Source of the DNA: PXRE01 sp964435625
Lineage (GTDB): Archaea > Halobacteriota > Halobacteria > Halobacteriales > PXRE01
Direction: 5' to 3'
DNA: 64,000 nucleotides
Assembly: GCA_964435625.1 (NCBI GenBank)
Contig: CAYTAG010000001.1
Location: forward strand, 1 to 64,000
The notes beneath the pieces were generated by a model. The model ran no database searches. It saw nothing but the letters and a program-made list of their open reading frames with translations, and was not told the origin of the DNA. Both the position numbers and the translations under genes were made by a program. Shown here one piece after another: positions 58,123-64,000 of this stretch; positions within the stretch are counted from its first letter, which is position 1; each line of letters begins with the position of its first letter.

Positions 58123-59081
58123 GTCTCGTCACCTCCATCGGTGGGGACGTGCGGACTGCACGCCGCGCACATGGCCCCGCTCGGCAGGTGGACGCAGTTG
58201 CAGTCGGCCAGCGATTCGTCGGGCGCCGTGGCCGGGTTGCCTGCCGCATCCTGGTCGGCAGCCTCCTGCTCAGGGCCGCCGTCCGTCAGGAGCATCGGAT
58301 CGTCGTCCGCGGGGACGAGACGCAGGCCGCCGGCCGCCCGCTCGTAGAGGCGGACTTCGTCGTCGCCAGCGACGCCGAGGTGGTCGAGCGCCTGGCCGCC
58401 CACGCCGATCCGGCCGTCCTCCCAGACCTCGTGGCTGCCCATCAAGCGGGGGTCCGAGGCGTCGGCGTCCCGGACCAGGGCGACGCTTTCATTCGGTTCT
58501 TCGAGGGCATGGACCTCGGCAATGTCCTCGCCCCAGGGCCCTTTCGTCCGGAGATTGAAGATCACCTCGCGGTTGGAGATCGAGTAGGTGCCGAGGTAGC
58601 CGTCGCCGGTAGGGTTGACGTACTTCGATCCGCCGTCGGAGCGGAGTGGCCCCGTCTCGGAGCCGAGGTTCTCCGCGATGTTTTGGCATCGCGAACACTG
58701 GTCCAGGTCGAGCAGGCGTTCCGCAACGGCCCGGGGCACCTCCAGGTACCCCAGGCCGGCATAGCCACAGACCGGCTTTTGCTTCCCGGAGTTGTCGACC
58801 ACCTCGTGGTAAACGGAGTGGACCTGCGATGGCTGGGTGGTGGCGGCGTCCTGGTCGACGGTGGCCGTGGGCAGCGTGCTGATCGCCACGGACACCGTAT
58901 CGTCGCGCTCGTCGTCGAACAGGAGCAGCAGGTCAGCGGCCGCCCGGAACACCTCGCTCCGGGACGGCCACTGGCCATCCTCGACGAGGTCCTGGACCGC
59001 GTCGACGGCCTCCTGTCGGTACCGGACGGTCTCGCGGGCCGTCTCGCCCTCGACGGACGATGGCGAGGCGTCACTCACCAT
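58119..59081 (-). CDS. RHH-type protein with AbrB-like modules (operon gene 6)
   Basis: 320 residues from ATG 59081 with GGAGGTGAGG seven bases upstream. N-terminal ribbon-helix-helix (ETVRYRQEAVDAVQDLVEDGQWPSRSEVFRAAADLL, about 15-50). A Cys pair CSRC and DGGSKYV follow, then a module with TGDGYLGTYSISN and HEVWEDGRIGVGGQALDHLGVAGDDEV that resembles AbrB-like barrels. The C-terminus ends in a cysteine group CNCVHLPSGAMCAAC. Likely DNA-binding. Confidence 0.75.
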   Translation of the reverse strand: MVSDASPSSVEGETARETVRYRQEAVDAVQDLVEDGQWPSRSEVFRAAADLLLLFDDERDDTVSVAISTLPTATVDQDAATTQPSQVHSVYHEVVDNSGKQKPVCGYAGLGYLEVPRAVAERLLDLDQCSRCQNIAENLGSETGPLRSDGGSKYVNPTGDGYLGTYSISNREVIFNLRTKGPWGEDIAEVHALEEPNESVALVRDADASDPRLMGSHEVWEDGRIGVGGQALDHLGVAGDDEVRLYERAAGGLRLVPADDDPMLLTDGGPEQEAADQDAAGNPATAPDESLADCNCVHLPSGAMCAACSPHVPTDGGDET

Positions 59082-60027
59082 CGTCCTCACCTCCCGACGG
59101 CTCAACCTGCTCGCGGATCTCCTCGGCGTCGTGGCGGTTCAGCAGGCTCACCACGGCGCCGACGTCCCGGGCGTCGTCCATCGTCGGGCACCGCACCTCG
59201 ACGACTTCAACGGTCCCGTAACTGTCGGCCTCGTGGTCGTAGACGGTTTTCTCGCCGGCGTGGTGGTTGGTGATCTCATCCTGTCCCTCGCCGGCGCCGG
59301 CTTCCGACGCTTTCCCAGCGGGGTCACCGGCAGGCGTCCCGCCGTCGGTTGCGAGATGCCCATCGTCGTCGCCCAGGGGCCGCCCGCACGACGGGCAGTA
59401 GTCCCAGGACGGTGCACAGAGCCGGTCGCAGTCGCAGGCCTCCTGGGCCGGCAGCGGTGTCCCGTCCTCGTTCTCCTCGGCCCCCTCAGTCTCGGAGACA
59501 GTCTGACCGCCGTCCGTCGCGAGGCGGGCCTGGTCGTCTGCGCGGTCGGTGCGCTGGACGTCGACGATCTCTCCGAGCGCCCCCCCTGCCTCGGAGTGCA
59601 CCGACTCCCACGCCGGCCACAGCAGCAGGTCGGGGTCGTCCTCCCGCGCCAGGACGACCTCGGGAGTCCCGGTCGGGGCGCCGTGCTCGTCGGTGATCGG
59701 CCTGATCGCCCCGACCTTCGCGGTCCGCTCCGGGTCGTACTTCGATCTCGGCGTCTCGTAGGTGACCTGGAGTTCGTCGTCCTCCGCGAGGTCAGTAATG
59801 CCGAACAGGTCGTCCTGGTGCCACAGTGACCCCGAACACTGGCCACAGCCGTCGACCGGCGGGACGATCTCTCCCCAGGTGGCCCTCAGTTCGACGTCGC
59901 GAACGTCGTCGACGTCGACCTTCTGGCCGCAGGCCAGCAGATGCTTCCGGCCCTCCATCTCGACGGAGATGTGCCACTGCAGGGACCGAAACCGTTCGTC
60001 GACGAGGACCAGCGTCGTCTCGCTCAT
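59071..60027 (-). CDS. Zinc-containing modular protein (operon gene 5)
   Basis: 318 residues. Early CGQCSG site with a preceding beta domain, then LATDGG linkers (twice), a central CDCDRLCAPSWDYCPSCGRPL zinc-ribbon group (about 197-217), and a C-terminal acidic segment. Function unknown. Confidence 0.75.
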   Translation of the reverse strand: MSETTLVLVDERFRSLQWHISVEMEGRKHLLACGQKVDVDDVRDVELRATWGEIVPPVDGCGQCSGSLWHQDDLFGITDLAEDDELQVTYETPRSKYDPERTAKVGAIRPITDEHGAPTGTPEVVLAREDDPDLLLWPAWESVHSEAGGALGEIVDVQRTDRADDQARLATDGGQTVSETEGAEENEDGTPLPAQEACDCDRLCAPSWDYCPSCGRPLGDDDGHLATDGGTPAGDPAGKASEAGAGEGQDEITNHHAGEKTVYDHEADSYGTVEVVEVRCPTMDDARDVGAVVSLLNRHDAEEIREQVEPSGGEDDGE

Positions 60028-61226
60028 GCGGCATCACCGTCCTCGTCCGTGGTGGCGGTCTGTTGCTGGTCCTCGAGGACGTGGCAGGCGTGTCTCGCGA
60101 CGGCGACCGGGTTCGCGTCCAGCGAGTGTGCGACGTGGGAGATGTGGGCCGCGAGTTGGTAGAACGCGAAGTCGTCGAGGACGGCGTCCGCCTGGAACGA
60201 GGGGATCGTCTCGGTCCCGTCCTCGTCCGACACGATCACCATCACCGACTCGACCTCCTCGGGGTCCACGTCGACGAGGTACTCCCCGAGCGCCTGCAGG
60301 TGGTCGGCGTGACTGTCGAGGTCGCCGTCGAACCAGGCGAGCGGGTGGTCGTCCGGCAGGTCCTCCGGGGCCGTGTGAACGTCGACGCCGCCGTCCTGGA
60401 CTTTTTCGTCAACAGCCTGGTCGCCGTCCGCCATGACGCGGGGATCGTCGTCGGCGTCGACGAGTAGCACTTCGTCGGACCCGTGTTCGTAAGCCCGGAC
60501 GTCATCGTCCGGCCCAACCCCCAGCGCGTCGAGGGCAGGCCCCCCGACGCTGAATAGCGGATAGTTCCGCTCATTCGTGACAGTGCCCGCGTCGAGGATC
60601 TTGCGGTCCCCGGGTTCGGTGGTGATGGCCACTCCGTCCTCGGCGGCCACGATGTCCGCGTCGTCGCCGTCGTCGAGGCCCAAATGCCGGAGGGCGTCGC
60701 CCCCGAGTTGCGTCCGCTTCCGGGAGTCGACACCGAACACGCCGAGGTAGCCGTCGCCAGTCTCGCGGACGTACTTCGATCCGCCGTCGGTCCGAGCGTC
60801 GTGGCCCTCGTTGCAGCCTTCGATACCGCAACCAGTCAGACCGCATTCAGGACACTCCCAACAGGCGTCCCCGGCCGGAGTAGGTTCGGCATCACAGGAG
60901 ATGCACTCGTCGGGGATTTGTTCAGACGTGCCCCCGTCGGCCATCGCGACCGCCGTCGCCGCGTCGCCCCCGCTGCAGGTCGGGCAGGCCGACCAGCGCT
61001 CGTCGAGCGTGTCGGGGTCAACCTCATTCACGCCCGCGTTCGGCAGGTCCGGGCAGTGGCGGTCCTCGTGGTACTCGTCCTCGCCCTCGGCGCGGAGGCC
61101 CGCCGGAGCGGTGTAAACGCTCTCGGTGTCGAACTGCCGCCAGCGGTCGGCTCCGCAGTCGCACTCCGCAGCGGGCAACTCCTCGTAGACCTGCTGGCAG
61201 TTCCGACACTCGAAGGCGGTCGCCAT
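60024..61226 (-). CDS. Zinc-ribbon protein with repeated AbrB-like modules (operon gene 4)
   Basis: 400 residues from ATG 61226 (TGATG with the previous stop). CRNC...CDC at the N-terminus (about 7-25), CPTC, CISC and CWECPECGLTGCGIEGC (about 85-140), then DGGSKYVRETGDGYLGVFGV, a match to gene 6. Two barrel modules follow (GGDALRHLGLDDGDDADI; GGPALDALGVGPDDDV). C-terminal helical domain. Paralogous to gene 6 in its middle. Confidence 0.75.
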   Translation of the reverse strand: MATAFECRNCQQVYEELPAAECDCGADRWRQFDTESVYTAPAGLRAEGEDEYHEDRHCPDLPNAGVNEVDPDTLDERWSACPTCSGGDAATAVAMADGGTSEQIPDECISCDAEPTPAGDACWECPECGLTGCGIEGCNEGHDARTDGGSKYVRETGDGYLGVFGVDSRKRTQLGGDALRHLGLDDGDDADIVAAEDGVAITTEPGDRKILDAGTVTNERNYPLFSVGGPALDALGVGPDDDVRAYEHGSDEVLLVDADDDPRVMADGDQAVDEKVQDGGVDVHTAPEDLPDDHPLAWFDGDLDSHADHLQALGEYLVDVDPEEVESVMVIVSDEDGTETIPSFQADAVLDDFAFYQLAAHISHVAHSLDANPVAVARHACHVLEDQQQTATTDEDGDAA

Positions 61227-62089
61227 CAGGCCCCACCTCCCTCGCGGTCGTTGGCGTCCTCGATCTTCTCTGCCAGGTGACGGAGCGCCGCGGCCGGCGT
61301 CTCTCCACCAACATCCTGATAGTTGATGCCGGTGTCGACGCTTGCCGACCAAATCTCGCGTTCTTCGTCTCCGTCGCGGACTGCCGTCCGCCCGACCGAG
61401 ATTTCAAACCGACGGCCATCATCATCCTGGCTATCCGTATCCGCAGGCGCGGCGCCGTCCGTCGCGAGGGCGAAGTAGTAGGATGACGACTCGAGATCGT
61501 CCCAACTTCCGTGGGTAGCGAGGACCTCCCACGCGTGCATCAACTCGGAGTCCGGCACCGGCCCACCTGCGAACGTGTCGTGGTCGGTCTGATGGTAGTG
61601 CGCCGCCGCCGCCGTCGTGATCTCAGAGTCGCGAGTCGGCTGCTCGACGTCGAACTGCTCGGCCACCAGGAACGAGCAGTCGTTGCAGATGTTGAGGACG
61701 CGGCCCTCAGTGTCGACGTCGTCGTCCTCCAGACCCTCGTCGCTCGCCGTGGTGGCCAGCCCACCGTCAGCGACGGCCTTGCCCGGGTCGACGTAGATGA
61801 CGTCCTCAAGGCGGTCGAGTTCCGTCCGCAGCAGGTCCTCGCCGGCCTCGGTGGGTGCGTACCAGTTCGTCCGCCGGTCGCGCTGGCCCTTCTCGATGTA
61901 CCCCTTCTCGACGAGGTCGTCGAGGTTCGGGTACAGCCGGCCGTGGTTGACCTCCTCGTAGATCGCTTGCAGGCGCTCCTTGATGGCGAGGCCGTGCGGG
62001 GGGTCGTCCAACTCGTGGTCGAGACGCGCCGTCTCGATCAGGACGTTCCACTGGAACGCGGTCAGGACCGACCAGGGCGTCGCCTTCAT
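61226..62089 (-). CDS. PadR-type winged-helix protein with zinc tail (operon gene 3)
   Basis: 287 residues. Residues about 8-95 follow PadR regulators: LTAFQWNVLIETARLD, then AIYEEVNHGRLYPNLDDLVEKGYIEKG, then RTNWYAPTEAGEDLL. After a linker come CNDC and a second alpha/beta part. Probable transcriptional repressor for this operon or others. Confidence 0.82.
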   Translation of the reverse strand: MKATPWSVLTAFQWNVLIETARLDHELDDPPHGLAIKERLQAIYEEVNHGRLYPNLDDLVEKGYIEKGQRDRRTNWYAPTEAGEDLLRTELDRLEDVIYVDPGKAVADGGLATTASDEGLEDDDVDTEGRVLNICNDCSFLVAEQFDVEQPTRDSEITTAAAAHYHQTDHDTFAGGPVPDSELMHAWEVLATHGSWDDLESSSYYFALATDGAAPADTDSQDDDGRRFEISVGRTAVRDGDEEREIWSASVDTGINYQDVGGETPAAALRHLAEKIEDANDREGGGA

Positions 62090-62559
62090 GCCTCATCCCC
62101 CCGTTTGAGGTCGACCAGTCGATGGTCGATGTACTGCTGGACCTCGTCGGGGTCGGGGTAGCCGTCGGCCTTCCGCAGCGTCGCGCCGGTGAGCGCGTCG
62201 ACGATCTCCTCGCCGCCTAGGTCGCCGTCCTGGTGCAGCTTCCGGAGGTCGTCTCGGGTGGCCACGACCTCCTCAGCGGTCGCCTTCCAGTCCGGCACGT
62301 CGACGTCCGAGGCGCCCTGGAGGTCCTCGTAGACGACGCGCTTGACCTGTGTCTCGGGGACGCAGATCTCGGCGGCGAGCGTCGGCGTCTCCAGTTCCGG
62401 GACTTCGACCTCAAGTTCGACCTTGACCGGGTACTCAGTCGGCTTCCGGTCGCTCTTGTCTGGTTTGGTCTTCCGGAACCGGAGGTCATCGTCGCGCCAG
62501 TCGACGAGCACCCACCCACGGTAGGTCTTCGTCCGGGCGTCACGACTGCCGTCGGTCAC
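62086..62559 (-). CDS. Hypothetical beta-rich protein (operon gene 2)
   Basis: 157 residues. Strands WVLVDWRDDDLRFRKTKP and VKVELEVEVPELETPTLAAEI, then helices. No zinc site or membrane segment. Overlaps both neighbours by four bases. Confidence 0.75.
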   Translation of the reverse strand: MTDGSRDARTKTYRGWVLVDWRDDDLRFRKTKPDKSDRKPTEYPVKVELEVEVPELETPTLAAEICVPETQVKRVVYEDLQGASDVDVPDWKATAEEVVATRDDLRKLHQDGDLGGEEIVDALTGATLRKADGYPDPDEVQQYIDHRLVDLKRGDEA

Positions 62560-63575
62560 GCCCCCTCACCTCCGTTGGGCTCGCCCTGCTCGTCGCCGAC
62601 CTCGTCCCAGACCGCTATACCGACAGCGAGCGGCCCAGGCAGTTCCGTGTAGTGATTCCTAATCGGCTCCCAGCCGTCATCGTCCTCCCGTTCCAATAGC
62701 CGAACCGTGCCCCCGTAGTCGACTCCGATTGCTCTGTCTCCGTTGACCAACAGGCTGTCGTGGGTTGTATCAGAATCCTGCAATTCCCAGTCCTCAGGAA
62801 GAAGCTGACGAATATTCTCCTCCCTCTTCTTCCGAAGCGTTCCTTCGTCGGAGGCCTGGCCGCCGTCCGTCACGAGTTGCGCCTGCTCGTCGGTGGTGGG
62901 GCCATCGGGGCAGGGGTCGAACTCCTCCAGGACCTCGTACGCGCGCTCGCGGCGGTCGGCGTGCGGCGGGATCGACGCCGAGTAGGTGCTCGACGCGTCG
63001 ATACAGCGCTCGCCGGCGCCGGCCGAACACGTGGGGCAGTCGACGGCGGTCTCCGGCTCCAGGCCGCGCCAGACGGCCTGGCAGGCGATACAGACAGTGA
63101 TCGTCTCCCCTCTCGTCCCGTCGTGGATCCGCGCCCACTGGTGGGCGCCCTCGACGAGGGTGGGGTCGTCGACCGACGCGTGGGTGTTGCAAACCGGCAG
63201 GTCGTTCGTCGCGTACGCGCTGTACGAGCAGGGCTTCCCGCTGCCGGTGAGCGCGAGACAGTCCTCGTCGACGTCGGCGCCGTGGACGACGGCCTCGAAC
63301 GGCCAGTCGATCCGTTCCGGCGTGTCTTCGCCGCCATCGGTCGCGACGTCGCTGCTGTCGACGTTCACCGGCCGCTTGCGGCCCTGGCCCTGATTCTGGT
63401 AGAGGTCCGGGATCCGCGAGTCAGAGATCTGGTGCCCGCACGGGTCGAGTCGCACTTCGTCCGGGCCGACGGCGTCGATCCCTGCCACCGGGGCACCGCA
63501 GGTCGTACAGTACCCAGTCTGGTTGTCGTTCTGTGCTCCGGAATCCTTTTGCGTCGTGTGGTCCGATTGGTACAT
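62556..63575 (-). CDS. Zinc-ribbon modular protein, first gene of the 34-gene operon
   Basis: 339 residues from ATG 63575. CTTCGA (about 23-28), CGH, a ZZ-like CSYS...CNTH part (about 115-135), CIACQAV...CPTCSAG (about 163-190), and TDGG linkers separate a C-terminal beta domain (SLLVNGDRAIGVDYGGTVRLL). Possible upstream in-frame starts exist but the upstream codons are basic and unlike the rest. The likely TATA is about 155 bases upstream, so a long leader is expected. Confidence 0.78.
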   Translation of the reverse strand: MYQSDHTTQKDSGAQNDNQTGYCTTCGAPVAGIDAVGPDEVRLDPCGHQISDSRIPDLYQNQGQGRKRPVNVDSSDVATDGGEDTPERIDWPFEAVVHGADVDEDCLALTGSGKPCSYSAYATNDLPVCNTHASVDDPTLVEGAHQWARIHDGTRGETITVCIACQAVWRGLEPETAVDCPTCSAGAGERCIDASSTYSASIPPHADRRERAYEVLEEFDPCPDGPTTDEQAQLVTDGGQASDEGTLRKKREENIRQLLPEDWELQDSDTTHDSLLVNGDRAIGVDYGGTVRLLEREDDDGWEPIRNHYTELPGPLAVGIAVWDEVGDEQGEPNGGEGA

Positions 63576-63848
63576 GGTTGCGGCACCGTGGTTGCCGGAA
63601 CCGACGCGGGCCGGAGCCCCTTTCTCCGGCTCGCAGATTCTACGAGACCAGCAACCGCTCAGCCAACGTCCAGCGTGGAGTGTGGCGCGGAGCCCGTCAT
63701 CGGTTCCTATCTGCCTTGAGACACTATAGTTAAATAAGCTTAACCCTACATCACTAGTTCTGAACAGATAGTCTGGTAGCGACCATTTACTGTTTTCTGA
63801 GTCACCCTCCACGGTGAGAATAAACGACGCTCCATCGTCTATGATACC
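63576..63848. promoter_or_regulatory. Divergent control region of the 34-gene operon and the right-edge regulator
   Basis: No gene. Leftward TATA-like TTATTTAA (63730-63738) sits in an inverted repeat GTTAAATAAGCTTAAC (63729-63744). A second inverted repeat TCACC-N6-GGTGA (about 63802-63817) and a rightward TATA AGAATAAACG (about 63816-63825) lie about 25-30 bases before the regulator's ATG. The spacing suits leaderless transcription of the regulator and an operator between the two. Confidence 0.6.
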
Positions 63849-64000
63849 ATGAGAATAAGGCTGCCGGCAGACTGGATGGTGCCCGCCGACGAGCGGGTGC
63901 TGGAATATCTCTACACCGAGGGCCCGAAATCCCCGTCGAACATTGCCCGCGACGACCGGGTAGATTTCTCTCGAACGACGGTTAACACTCGTCTTCTGAA
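63849..64000 (+). CDS. Winged-helix repressor, phiH1-like (5' part only)
   Basis: The first 50 codons are visible: MRIRLPADWMVPADERVLEYLYTEG, then PKSPSNIARDDRVDFSRTTVNTRLL. The WM-x2-ADERVLEYL start and the following helix-turn-helix match what is known of phiH1-type repressors of haloarchaeal viruses and plasmids. It diverges from the long operon and could silence it. The C-terminus lies outside the window. Confidence 0.72.
   Translation, partial: MRIRLPADWMVPADERVLEYLYTEGPKSPSNIARDDRVDFSRTTVNTRLL

Noticed and set aside
58149..59273. Rightward 374-codon frame
   Set aside because: Antisense to the RHH gene with its strong ribosome site.
1..64000. CRISPR arrays, tRNA and rRNA genes
   Set aside because: No regularly spaced repeat-spacer array, cloverleaf-like sequence or rRNA-like stretch was found by reading both strands; a tRNAscan or Infernal run would be the proper test.

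Overview
The window reads as haloarchaeal DNA. It has very high GC and GC3, acidic Asp/Glu-rich proteins, TATA boxes about 25-30 bases ahead of leaderless starts, GGAGGTGA-type ribosome sites, single-domain C4 zinc proteins and plasmid-type ParA. Almost all genes are accessory. I saw no rRNA, tRNA or housekeeping genes, so this is probably a large plasmid or mini-chromosome, or a mosaic of integrated elements. Names below are read from motifs only; no database was searched.

Layout. (1) 1-9329: a divergent, virus- or vesicle-like block. Leftward genes encode small membrane proteins and a giant protein (over 1,420 residues, running off the left edge) that carries a nucleotidyltransferase-like core. 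Rightward genes end in a P-loop ATPase with a C-terminal HTH. (2) 9638-18194: a rightward surface-glycan operon with a DPM-type GT2, two GT-C-like membrane enzymes, a GtrA-FkbM fusion, an arylsulfotransferase-like protein and many small membrane proteins. (3) 18204-22669: a leftward run of small zinc and membrane proteins ending in a short tyrosine recombinase. A three-iteron control region (22670-22739) and a divergent winged-helix gene follow. (4) 23003-24722: a DDE transposase with imperfect ends. (5) 24879-33961: a 938-residue modular protein, then four transcription units that share one compact promoter/leader element (TATA, a palindrome, a hairpin, and a GTG start encoding MTVPM). The rightward unit ends in a TGT/DpdA-like protein. 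(6) 34085-37379: small genes, three of them behind a shared TTCGGA-N4-TCCGAA promoter operator; one of these encodes a winged-helix protein. (7) 37542-43635: plasmid maintenance, with ParA, a partner protein, a repeat-rich putative centromere and an 1,137-residue zinc-ribbon/HTH protein that may act in replication. (8) 43942-63575: 34 consecutive leftward genes in which every neighbour overlaps. They include a cytosine-C5 methyltransferase, a radical SAM protein, DUF488, a MmcB-like nuclease fold, a one-repeat TFB-like protein, PadR and RHH/AbrB-like regulators and many zinc-ribbon proteins. A phiH1-like repressor gene diverges at the right edge (63849-64000, partial).

The best candidates for something undescribed are the MTVPM hairpin-leader regulon at 28-31 kb, the overlapping 34-gene operon with its one-cyclin TFB-like protein, and the 1-9.3 kb envelope/ATPase module.
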